This document shows positions 1 through 7,966 of a stretch of DNA of 64,000 nucleotides, one piece after another. Origin of the DNA: JAPPLB01 sp965208945 (GTDB lineage: Bacteria; Acidobacteriota; Terriglobia; Bryobacterales; UBA6623). The notes beneath the pieces were generated by a model. The model did not search any database. It was not told the DNA's origin and worked only from the letters and a program-made list of their open reading frames with translations. How positions within the stretch are numbered: the stretch's first letter is position 1; each line of letters opens with the position of its first letter. The stretch covers positions 4,030,001 through 4,094,000 of the forward strand of contig OZ242366.1 of NCBI GenBank assembly GCA_965208945.1, given 5' to 3'. The position numbers were made by a program, and so were the translations under genes.

Positions 1-789
1 GCTGTCGGCGTAGCGAGCGAGGTCCAACCAGTGCATCGCCCACTTTTCCCCATAATGCCGCGACTTCAGCAGTCGATCCACGAGCCGCTCGTAGGCATTG
101 GGATGATCGTCGGCCAGAAACTCGGAGACTTCTTGCGGCGAGGGAGGCAGTCCGATCAAGTCCAGGCTGAGGCGCCGAACCAGCGTGCGTTGCTCGGCTT
201 CCGGTGACGGTTCAATGCCCTCAGCCTCCAGCTTCGCGAGGATGAAATTGTCAGTGGGGTTCTTAACCCAGGCGGAGTTGCGGACGGGAGGCACTCTTGG
301 CCGTCGCAGCGGCTGAACAGCCCAATGCGTGAACGAAGGCCTGTCGGCTGAAGGTTCGGCTGATGCAGCAGCCGGCGGCCACTCGGCTCCTTGATCGATC
401 CACGCGCGCAGTATTCCGACTTCGTCTGCGGTCAGCCGTTCCCCGACGGGGGGCATGACCATACCTTTCTTGACGTTGGCGACCCTGTGGATCAGTTTGC
501 TCTCTGTGCTGTTACCTGGAAGGATCACAGCCCCGGAGTGGCTCCCGCGTAGAGCGTCCTCGCGCCGATCCAAGCGCAAACCATTCATCTGCTTTTCGGC
601 GCCGTGGCAGATACTACAGCGGTTCACCAATATCGGCTCTACATCGACGGAAAAGTCCACGCGTCTCTTTGCCACCGGCGGCAGCTCGGTGAGCTGAGCC
701 ATAAGCGCACCTCCGGCCGCGATGCAACCGAACAGCATGCTGATCCGGATGACCGAACTTCTTCCTGAATTATTGATTGGGGAACGCAT
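1..789 (-). CDS. Planctomycete-type cytochrome c / DUF1549 protein, C-terminus cut by window edge
   Basis: The reading frame from the ATG at 789 stays open to base 1 (263 codons), so the 3' part lies outside the window. After a hydrophobic N-terminus there is a heme-binding CxxCH-type motif (RCSICH, about residue 58) in a PSCyt1-like domain that ends with MPPVGERLT and a WIDQGAEWP segment. From about residue 170 a DUF1549 (PSCyt2) domain begins, with the hallmark GLPPSPQEV, AYERLVDRLL and WLDLARYADS. The family normally continues into DUF1553. Such proteins are secreted, of unproven function, and common in Planctomycetes and Acidobacteria, often beside DUF1501 genes. Here the DUF1501 gene is 55 kb away. 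The family call is secure; the function is unknown. Confidence 0.88.
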   Translation of the reverse strand, partial: MRSPINNSGRSSVIRISMLFGCIAAGGALMAQLTELPPVAKRRVDFSVDVEPILVNRCSICHGAEKQMNGLRLDRREDALRGSHSGAVILPGNSTESKLIHRVANVKKGMVMPPVGERLTADEVGILRAWIDQGAEWPPAAASAEPSADRPSFTHWAVQPLRRPRVPPVRNSAWVKNPTDNFILAKLEAEGIEPSPEAEQRTLVRRLSLDLIGLPPSPQEVSEFLADDHPNAYERLVDRLLKSRHYGEKWAMHWLDLARYADS

Positions 790-1065
790 ATCGGACTCGA
801 ACACGTCCCAAGTTTTTTTGAACTGTAAACGCCGCTATCAGCTTGGGCGGGTGTAACCGGGTTGGGCACCTCTCAGAAACAAGAACTGCCGCCCGCCTCA
901 TAATACTACGTGTTGCTACAGAAACAGCGTCGAAATGCCGACGGCGGAGAGCTGGGCGCGTGCGCAGTCCGGGAGGAGTGGTTCATACCCCCACGAGAGA
1001 GTGGAGCTTCGTCTGCGAAGGACTTGTCTCAATGATCGGCCGGCCCGCCTCTACCACATCAGGTC

Positions 1066-2019
1066 TCATCTTCCCTCTACGTAATCCGTATAGAGTCTTT
1101 CCAGATCGGCCTCCCTCGCGTCGCCGGGATGAACGACCACCCGATAGCGAAGTTGAAGGCGGCTCCCTGGGGGAATCGTCATGCTGCCGTCCTGAGACTT
1201 GTCTCCGAGGAAGGCACGGGCGCCAAACGGGTTAGCCACACAGGAGCCACGGCCCCGAGCATGCCAGTACGTGGGATGTTGCGGATTGTGGGGGTGGTCG
1301 AACATAGCAACTCCGACCTTCTGTCGTTTCAGCGTAGTGGAGTAGTCGACCCACCGTGCCCGTTTTCCCCAGATGTTTTCAGTGCCGACAAGACCATTAG
1401 AGTTCAAGAGTACGGCGCCTCTGTCTTGGCGAAACCAGTCGGCCAACCGGAGAGCAAACCCTCCATCTTCTGCATCCCCCATCTTCAGCGACACACCGCG
1501 GTCAGCGGATAGGGTCACGCGCGCATCGATAAAGAAGTTGTCCCCAGACGCGAAAAATGTGAATTCTTCTCTTAGCGTGCCGAGGACTTTGCGCTTCGGT
1601 GTGATCAGCAGCAAATCAGCGCTTAGGGTGCCGCTGTGGCGGTTGGTCGTTGTTGTTGGACTAGACCGCGACACGATGCGTCCGGTTTTGTCCTCACCGA
1701 GTTCTCGCCAGAAATCAACTCCATTGATGTCTTCATACCCGTACCACAAGCCTCGATGCCAAAGATGATCGGTGGTTTCGCCTTCGATCTTTTCCACTGG
1801 AAACCCCCTGGTGACCACGATTCCAGAAAGAGTCCGAAGCGGATGCAGGAAGGGCTTATCCCACTCGGCGCCATGATAGAAGGTGGTCAAGGGCTCTCCA
1901 TCCATCTCGACTTCGACATGGCCAATACCGTGCTTGAAGGAGACAGCATGCTCGGCTCCAACCATGCTGCCAGATAAAAAGAGCACAGCAACTATCAACT
2001 GGTAGTTCATCGTTGACAC
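1066..2019 (-). CDS. PmoA-family (DUF6807) secreted protein
   Basis: A 317-residue protein with an N-terminal signal peptide (hydrophobic stretch ending SMVGAEH). Typical DUF6807 landmarks are visible: TTFYHGAEWDKPFLHPLRT near the N-terminus, DHLWHRGLWYG, a central LREEFTFFASGDNFFIDARV, and the late segments HPHNPQHPTYWHARG and ANPFGARAFLGDK. The family is annotated as methane-oxygenase PmoA for historical reasons and is not known to be a monooxygenase; its members sit in carbohydrate-utilisation contexts. The start taken is GTG at 2019 with GAGGCGG upstream; an ATG three codons later (2010) is equally plausible. It lies upstream of and co-directional with the DUF1549 gene. Confidence 0.85.
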   Translation of the reverse strand: MSTMNYQLIVAVLFLSGSMVGAEHAVSFKHGIGHVEVEMDGEPLTTFYHGAEWDKPFLHPLRTLSGIVVTRGFPVEKIEGETTDHLWHRGLWYGYEDINGVDFWRELGEDKTGRIVSRSSPTTTTNRHSGTLSADLLLITPKRKVLGTLREEFTFFASGDNFFIDARVTLSADRGVSLKMGDAEDGGFALRLADWFRQDRGAVLLNSNGLVGTENIWGKRARWVDYSTTLKRQKVGVAMFDHPHNPQHPTYWHARGRGSCVANPFGARAFLGDKSQDGSMTIPPGSRLQLRYRVVVHPGDAREADLERLYTDYVEGR

Positions 2020-2041
2020 CGTCTGTCCGCCTCAACAGCGC

Positions 2042-2250
2042 CTAGCATGCATTTCTCACCACCCGACGGTCGAAGCACGCGATACGACCGCCAGGACTTC
2101 GTTGCGCTTGCTTGCCGTGCTCGACGTACTGTTCATGTACGCCTGCGCGCGCCAAGCGGCGCGCGCCTTTTTCCTCCGCCCGGCTTGCGCCTAGTCCTGA
2201 CGGCCCTCTCACGCACTTCGCCTCGCCACGTGGTGAGAAATGCAGGCTAG
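2042..2250. repeat. Family A element, 209 bp, long form, CTAG/CTAG
   Basis: Both ends match the family A inverted repeat (left end CATGCATTTCTCACCAC with one change, right end GTGGTGAGAAATGCAGG). It is flanked by CTAG at 2042-2045 and 2247-2250. This is the long form, containing a T-rich segment with CCTCCGCCCGGC that the 185-bp copies lack. No gene ends in this copy; it lies between the DUF6807 gene and the pre-peptidase-domain gene. Confidence 0.9.
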
Positions 2251-2653
2251 TCCGAAAGCTTTCGTTATTATCCTGAACCAAGTTTAAAGTTCGAAGCAAC
2301 TGGGGTTGGACAACTCGAACGCATCCGATCGCCTTCCGAGCTCCTTCCATTGCGGCCAACGGCGGGCGCCGTAGGGCCGGTTGCGCCACGGGCTCGGCCC
2401 AATCGTCGGCCAGATGTGAAACCCCGGGATCGGGAAAAAAGTCATCAAGCCTCCCAGCGGATTGTGGGATAGCGGAACTCTCCCGTTTTCTCCGGGCTGA
2501 CGTTCGGGACGATGATCGGGAAGGCGACTGCGGTGCGCGACAGAGACGACATGAATATCTCGTGCAAGCTCCGCTTTAACCGCCTGAATCATCCCGTCTG
2601 ACAGCGGTGACTTACAGTAGAATGAACGCGTAACCGCTTTCCGGGGGGTCGAG
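2251..2653. other. Intergenic stretch without recognisable gene
   Basis: No frame with protein-like composition was found on either strand. Close to the downstream gene there is a weak -10-like TAGAAT (about 2612-2617) without a convincing -35 box, so no promoter is called. Confidence 0.4.
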
Positions 2654-5080
2654 ATGAGGATCCGGACGCTTGTCCTGTTGGCAGCCGCAAGCATTTCGCA
2701 AGCCGGGGCTGCGGGTCCTGAACTGACCAACCTGCACCCTCCCGGAGGTCAACGCGGCACCGCCGTCAAGCTCGCGCTTCAAGGCTACGGGTTGACGGAT
2801 GAGACGAAGGTCCTGTCGAACATACCCGGCTCGTTCACGCCGCTCACCTCGGCCGGCAGCGGCAAGATGGCCGGAGACCAACTGCTCTTCCTCGTCGAGA
2901 TCCGGCCTGACGCTCCCGTTGGGATTTACTCCGTTCGGGTGGAGACTCATGAGGGGATCTCCAACATCCTGTTGTTCAGCGTGGGCGCCTTCCCCGAGAT
3001 CGCCGAGGCGGAGTCGGAGGATGACGAAACGAAGAATGCCAACGACAGCCCCGAGAGCGCACAGACCGTTGACGCACCCGTGATCGTGAACGGCACGCTC
3101 GAAGGCCCTGAGCGCGACCTGTTCCGAATCAGCAGCCGTGCAGGCGAGCGCATGGTCTTCGAAGTCGAGGCTCGGCGCGCGGGCTCGGCGCTCGATCCCG
3201 TTCTTCACATTTTTGATGCCGAGGGCCGTCCGATCGGGCGCAACAACGATGCGCCCGGGCTCGGAGTCGATCCCCGTCTGGACATCGTGTTCGACAAGGC
3301 GGGGGATTACTTCATCGAGGTCTACGAGGCGCGCTTCAGCAAGCAGGACCGTAATTTCTACCGCCTCAAGATCGGAGAGTTCGCTTTCGCTGAAGCCCTA
3401 TTCCCCCTTGGCTGGCAACAGGGCGGCGAAGTGGAGGTGGAGCTTTCCGGCGGCACTCTGCCTGCACCGGTCAAGGTGCGCCCCGACATCTCGAATCTGC
3501 CGCCCAAGGCCGATTTTGCCGGAGTGCGCGCTCCAGGCGCACCCGGAGCCCTGCCGATGCGCTTTCTGGTCAGTGACGGACCCGAAGCCATGGAACCCGA
3601 TCGGCCGCCCGGGGGGACCGCGTCATTGGAACCGAACACGGTCATTAACGGACGCATCTCCGAGCCGGGTGAGAAGGACCGATATCGGCTCGCGGTTTCT
3701 CCCGGCGAGAACTGGTTCATCGAATTACAGTCGGCGGAGTTGGGCACGTCCGAGCTCTATGGCACTCTCGAGCTCTACGACAGCCAGGGAAGACCGGTGG
3801 CCGCGGCCGGTTACGAGACCGGCGCGCAACACCCCAATGTGGTGCGAGCGAGGTATCGCCCGAACAGCCGACCCGTGATTGCCCTGGAGATTCCCTCGGA
3901 TCTGCACGAACTGATCGTCGAAGTGGGCGACCTGCTGGGGCAAGGCGGTCCCGGATACGGTTATCGCTTGACGGCCCGGCGTCAACCGCCGGATTTTCTT
4001 CTCACCCTCGACACCCCATTCGTCAACATTCCCTTGGGCGGCAGCGCTCTCGTGACCGTTACGGCCGAGCGCCGGGGCTTCTTAAAACCGATCCAGTTAA
4101 GTGTGCACGACGCCCCCGACGACCTCATGGTGGAGGGTGGATTCATCCTTGAGCAATCCGATACGAGACGCACCCTCAGAAAGTTTCAGAAGGGCATTCT
4201 GACCATCACGGCCAAGCCTGGCGCCAAGATGCGAAAGCTGAACCTGTCCATATGGGGCGAGGCTGTGGCTGACGATGGCACCGTCATCCGTCGTCGAGCT
4301 CGCGGCCCGGGCATGATCACTTCGATCAGCGGACCTGGACAGAATGCCTTCACCGCTCCCTGGCTCGACCTGGAACTGCCGGCTGCCGTCCGTCCCCGGC
4401 TTCCGGCCGTTCTCGAGGTCCTGACACCAAGATATGTCCGCCTCGGACCTGGAATGACGCACGAGGTGAAATGGAGTTTCCAATCGCGCGAAGGCGGGGT
4501 CGAACCACCCACGGCAGTGAGTTTTGCCGGCAACACGGGAGGGCAGATTCTTGCCACACGCACGAGTGAGAAAGAGGCGAGAAAAGGACGAGGGACGATT
4601 GTCGCTCGAACGACCGAACGGACCACGGTCACCAAGCTGGATTTGGCCCTGAGCGCCCAGGTCAAGATCAGCGGCCGTGTAGAAACGATCTACTCCCCTG
4701 CGATTCGGTTTGACATGGTGCAGGGCTACTCGATTGAACCTGCGGCCGAAGTGACCTCCATCCAGCCGGGGGGCGCGGCGGAATTGGCCGGGGTGCTGAG
4801 ACGCGAGCCGGAGTTCACGTCGGCTGTGAATCTGGAGGCGCAGAATCTGCCGCTCGGTGTCGAATGCGAGCCCCTGGATCTCAACCCGGAGGAGAATGAA
4901 TTTCGCCTGCCTTGCCAAGCCGAAAAAACCGCTGCGCCGGGGGAATACGAGATCGAGCTCATCTCCCGTTCGACGCTGGCCGGCCCTCGCGAGACGAGCG
5001 TTCCGTACACCGTCGGGCCGCTGAAAATGCGGATGGCGGTGACCCAGAGAGCGGCATCGTCCGAAAACGCGCCGCACTGA
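2654..5080 (+). CDS. Secreted pre-peptidase C-terminal (PPC) domain protein
   Basis: An 808-residue exported protein with signal peptide (LVLLAAASISQAGAAG). Residues about 22-110 resemble an IPT/TIG-like beta domain (LHPPGGQRGTAVKLALQGYGL). Residues about 130-240 form a PPC domain (NGTLEGPERDLFRI, LDPVLHIFDAEGRPI, FFIEVYE-like strand pattern), and a second PPC-like domain follows at about 325-445 (NGRISEPGEKDRYRLAV, TLELYDSQGRPV). The C-terminal half is predicted all-beta, without a catalytic signature. Multi-PPC proteins of this layout are common in Planctomycetes and Acidobacteria, frequently next to DUF1549/DUF1553 genes, which fits the gene at 1-789. No protease domain is present. Function is not established; adhesion or surface display is inference. 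Confidence 0.82.
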   Translation: MRIRTLVLLAAASISQAGAAGPELTNLHPPGGQRGTAVKLALQGYGLTDETKVLSNIPGSFTPLTSAGSGKMAGDQLLFLVEIRPDAPVGIYSVRVETHEGISNILLFSVGAFPEIAEAESEDDETKNANDSPESAQTVDAPVIVNGTLEGPERDLFRISSRAGERMVFEVEARRAGSALDPVLHIFDAEGRPIGRNNDAPGLGVDPRLDIVFDKAGDYFIEVYEARFSKQDRNFYRLKIGEFAFAEALFPLGWQQGGEVEVELSGGTLPAPVKVRPDISNLPPKADFAGVRAPGAPGALPMRFLVSDGPEAMEPDRPPGGTASLEPNTVINGRISEPGEKDRYRLAVSPGENWFIELQSAELGTSELYGTLELYDSQGRPVAAAGYETGAQHPNVVRARYRPNSRPVIALEIPSDLHELIVEVGDLLGQGGPGYGYRLTARRQPPDFLLTLDTPFVNIPLGGSALVTVTAERRGFLKPIQLSVHDAPDDLMVEGGFILEQSDTRRTLRKFQKGILTITAKPGAKMRKLNLSIWGEAVADDGTVIRRRARGPGMITSISGPGQNAFTAPWLDLELPAAVRPRLPAVLEVLTPRYVRLGPGMTHEVKWSFQSREGGVEPPTAVSFAGNTGGQILATRTSEKEARKGRGTIVARTTERTTVTKLDLALSAQVKISGRVETIYSPAIRFDMVQGYSIEPAAEVTSIQPGGAAELAGVLRREPEFTSAVNLEAQNLPLGVECEPLDLNPEENEFRLPCQAEKTAAPGEYEIELISRSTLAGPRETSVPYTVGPLKMRMAVTQRAASSENAPH

Positions 5081-5180
5081 ACGGTCGGCTGGAGGCCTGT
5101 TCGACTGCGAGACCCCATTGTTCAGGATCGAGCTATACGCCCGTTCGCCGCGGACAGCCCTCTGAGAGCCCTCTAAGGAG

Positions 5181-5365
5181 GTATCCTGCCTTTCTCACCA
5201 CCCGACGGCCGAAGCACGCGATATGACCACCATGACTTTGTTGCGCTTGCTTGCCGTGCTCGATGTACGGTTCAAGTACACCTGCGCGCGCCAAGCGGCT
5301 CGCGCCTCGTCCTGAAGCCCCTCTCACGCACTTCACCTCGCCGCGTGGTGAGAAAGGCAGAATAG
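5181..5365. repeat. Family A element, short form, decayed ends
   Basis: A 185-bp copy with ends CCTGCCTTTCTCACCAC and GTGGTGAGAAAGGCAG. The outer target sites have decayed (GTAT on the left, ATAG on the right). The loop hairpin reads TGTAC..GTACA where the consensus has CGTAC..GTACG, a paired change. Its right end is 4 bases from the start codon of the next gene, so the element forms that gene's 5' leader. Confidence 0.85.
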
Positions 5366-5369
5366 ATCG

Positions 5370-6137
5370 ATGTCCAAGAGCTTTCCATTTCGTGGAAAGA
5401 TGCTCGGGGTGATCATTCCAGGCGCTCGGCCCGACAACACGTACGAGAGTCGTGAATACGAGGTCTATCGCTACGACGAATGGATGCTGAGCCATGAGGT
5501 GCAGGGCGCACGTTCGGTCTTCGAGGTCACGGTCAGCGAAGGTTCACACGTGCCGGACACGGCCTTCGCCACAGGTCGAGCGGACCTTCTTCAAGAGGCC
5601 GGGACGAGGCTGGCCGAGGCCGGTTGCAGCGCTCTGGCCTGGGCATGCACTTGTGCAAGCTTTGTAGGCGGCCTCGAGTGGGCTCGAGGGCAGGCTGCGC
5701 GGCTGGCCGAGGCTACCGGATTGCCGGCGACAAGCACCTCCCTTGCGTTGCTCGCGGCGATAAGAAGCCTGGGCGCTGACACCGTTGACGTTTTGAGTCC
5801 CTACCCGAAGGAATTGACCGCGGCCCTGGAAAAGTTTCTGCATGAAGCGAATGTGGAAGTGGCAGCCATGGCGACAATGGGCTGCCCCGGTCCCATGGAA
5901 TCTCATGAACTCGACCTGCGGAGTGAGGCTGCTTGTTTCCACAACCGGTTAGCTGGCCGCAAACACCCTCTGGTCATACCGGATACGGCCATTGACACCA
6001 TTTCCCTTATCCCTACCCTTGAAGCGGACATGGGCCGTCCTGTGATTGGGGCTACACAAGCCACGCTTTGGCAAGGTCTAAAGCTGCTTGGAATAAGATA
6101 CCGAGAGGAAAATGGAGGGGTTCTGTGGAGTTGTTGA
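5370..6137 (+). CDS. Asp/Glu racemase superfamily protein, maleate isomerase/arylmalonate decarboxylase-like
   Basis: A 255-residue protein with the fold signature of the maleate cis-trans isomerase/arylmalonate decarboxylase branch: GVIIPGARPDNTYE near the N-terminus, CTCASFVGG around C93/C95, and GRPVIGATQATLWQGLKLLG near the C-terminus. In maleate isomerase two cysteines act, one in each half. Here the first site has cysteine, but the second, at PDTAIDT (204-210), has none. Arylmalonate decarboxylase also has one cysteine, but in the second site. The substrate therefore cannot be assigned. No strong Shine-Dalgarno precedes the ATG; the leader is the end of a family A element. It stands alone between two such elements. 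Confidence 0.82.
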   Translation: MSKSFPFRGKMLGVIIPGARPDNTYESREYEVYRYDEWMLSHEVQGARSVFEVTVSEGSHVPDTAFATGRADLLQEAGTRLAEAGCSALAWACTCASFVGGLEWARGQAARLAEATGLPATSTSLALLAAIRSLGADTVDVLSPYPKELTAALEKFLHEANVEVAAMATMGCPGPMESHELDLRSEAACFHNRLAGRKHPLVIPDTAIDTISLIPTLEADMGRPVIGATQATLWQGLKLLGIRYREENGGVLWSC

Positions 6138-6191
6138 TAACCACTCTACCGGGCAGCGCAAAAAAGCGAGAGGATGAAACTCATCTCATCG

Positions 6192-6376
6192 TTAACCTGC
6201 ATTTCTCACCACCCGACGGTCGAAGCACACGATACGACCGTCATGACTTCGTTGCGCTTGCTTGCCGTGCTCAACGTACTGTTCAAGTACGCCTGCGCGC
6301 GCCAAGAGGCGCGCGCCTCGTCCTGACGGCCCTCTCACGCACTTCGCCTCGCCACTTGGTGAGAAATGCAGGCTAA
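6192..6376. repeat. Family A element, short form, TTAA/CTAA
   Basis: A 185-bp copy with intact end repeats. The left flank is TTAA (6192-6195), the right flank CTAA (6373-6376). The right CTA, read on the minus strand, is the TAG stop codon of ispH, so the element begins directly after that stop. Confidence 0.92.
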
Positions 6377-7317
6377 GGCGTCGTTGCCGCCAACTGCACC
6401 AGTTCCTGTGGGATAGAGAAATGAACGTTCTCGTCCTCGAGGTCCAGGCCCTCTACTTGGACAGCCGCTGAAGTTTTCAGATAGTCGACAATGCGCAGAA
6501 CGATTTCCTCGGGAGCCGATGCGCCGGCGGTCAAGCCCACGGACTCGGCTTGTTTCAGCCATGCGGATTTGATCTCATTTTCATTGTTTATGAGATAGGC
6601 GGGAACGCCGGCCGATTGAACGACTTCCTTGAGCCGTTGCGAGTTCGAGCTGTTGCTTGAGCCGACAACCAGGACGAGATCGACCTGATTCGCCAATTGC
6701 TTCACGGCATTCTGGCGATTTTGCGTTGCATAGCAGATATCGTCATTGGGAGGGGACATCATGTGAGGGAAACGTGTTCGCAAAGCCTCGACGATTTCAG
6801 CAGTATCGTCCAGACTAAGAGTGGTCTGGGTCAGATAGACGACCTTTTCGGGATTGGGGACTTCCAGGTTTTCGACATCCTGGACGGAACCGACCAGCTG
6901 CATGGGTGCTTCGCCCATGGTCCCGTCTACCTCCTCGTGCCCCAGGTGGCCTATCAAAACCAATGAGTATCCAGCCTTGGTGAATCGAATGGCTTCCAGG
7001 TGGACCTTGGTGACCAGCGGACAGGTGGCGTCGATCACGTGCAACCGCTTCTTTCGAGCCAGATCGCGAATCAACGGTGACACGCCGTGGGCGCTGAAAA
7101 TGCAGATCGAGTCTTCGGGTACTTCCTCCAGGTGGTTCACGAAGATGACCCCACGACCGCTGAGCTTCTTGACGACGTGCTGGTTGTGAACAATCTCGTG
7201 AAAAACGTAGATGGGAGGGGGTAGAAGGTCCAGCGCCCGCTCGACGATCTCTATTGCTCGAACAACTCCGGCGCAAAAGCCCCGAGGATTGGCCAGGATT
7301 ATCTTTTTGATCGCCAT
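6373..7317 (-). CDS. ispH: 4-hydroxy-3-methylbut-2-enyl diphosphate reductase
   Basis: IspH (LytB) carries out the last MEP-pathway step, reducing HMBPP to isopentenyl and dimethylallyl diphosphate with a [4Fe-4S] cluster in the cytosol. The 314-residue length is typical. The three cluster cysteines are visible: C15 in NPRGFCAGV, C99 in IDATCPLV and C195 in DDICYATQNRQ. Also present are FHEIVHN, GHLGHEEVDG and SSNSSNSQRL, the substrate-binding segments. Its TAG stop lies in the target site of a family A element. The dxs gene of the same pathway is the next gene upstream, on the same strand, but 650 bp of repeats separates them, so co-transcription is uncertain. Confidence 0.97.
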   Translation of the reverse strand: MAIKKIILANPRGFCAGVVRAIEIVERALDLLPPPIYVFHEIVHNQHVVKKLSGRGVIFVNHLEEVPEDSICIFSAHGVSPLIRDLARKKRLHVIDATCPLVTKVHLEAIRFTKAGYSLVLIGHLGHEEVDGTMGEAPMQLVGSVQDVENLEVPNPEKVVYLTQTTLSLDDTAEIVEALRTRFPHMMSPPNDDICYATQNRQNAVKQLANQVDLVLVVGSSNSSNSQRLKEVVQSAGVPAYLINNENEIKSAWLKQAESVGLTAGASAPEEIVLRIVDYLKTSAAVQVEGLDLEDENVHFSIPQELVQLAATTP

Positions 7318-7353
7318 GCAAGTTTGAGCGCTACGTCAAGTATACAAACCGGG

Positions 7354-7853
7354 CAGCCCGTGATAAAAGTCACGCCGGCGGCGTTACGCGCCTCTGGACC
7401 TATTGCGTACTGCCCAGCCGCTTCAGGAAGGAAGCATCTCGCTCTGCGCGCAGCCGATCGGAAAAGGCGCGTAACTCTTTGGACGACGGGCATTTTTTTG
7501 TTCCAACGGCGGTTCCGATCTTGCTGCCTGGCGTGAACACGGAAGCGACCGCCTAAGGCCGTCGGCTTAGCCTGCATTTCTCACCACCCGACGGTCGAAG
7601 CACACGGTATGACCGCCAGGACTTCGTTGCGCTTGCTTGCCGTGCTCGATGTACTGTTCAAGTACACCTGCGCGCGCCAAGCGGCTCGCGCCTCGTCCTG
7701 ACGGCCCTCTCACGCACTTAGCCTCGCCACGTGGTGAGAAATGCAGGTTAGTCGTTCGTCGGAGGAGATCGCCCGGATCGCCATCCTCCTCACTCCGCGC
7801 CGAACGACCGCAGGAGCCCGCCGCGCCTCCCACGGGACTTTTACCACGGACTG
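7354..7853. repeat. Family B element, split by a family A insertion
   Basis: The left end (CAGCCCGTGATAAAAGTC, 7354 onward) and right end (GGACTTTTACCACGGACTG, to 7853) are inverted repeats of each other and match the intact copy at 38207-38466. A family A element with TTAG duplications (7567-7751) interrupts it. Joining the flanks restores a sequence colinear with the intact copy, apart from one substitution at the junction (TA for TT). Upstream of the insertion this copy also has roughly 60-70 extra bases compared with 38207-38466. Confidence 0.82.
7567..7751. repeat. Family A element nested in family B, TTAG/TTAG
   Basis: A 185-bp short-form copy with perfect TTAG on each side (7567-7570 and 7748-7751). 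The apical hairpin has TGTACT..AGTACA (7650-7655 and 7661-7666), where most copies have CGTACT..AGTACG. Because it sits inside a repeat whose uninterrupted form is also in the window, it shows directly that the element inserts and duplicates its target. Confidence 0.93.
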
Positions 7854-7966
7854 CGAGGCCTCCGAACCTGTGGGCCTCGATAGGGAAAGGCCGTGATTCG
7901 TGCTGGGAAAACTGGCGGGGCCGCCTCAACATGGAAGCCAACGGAGCGCCTGCTGCCAGGATTTCC

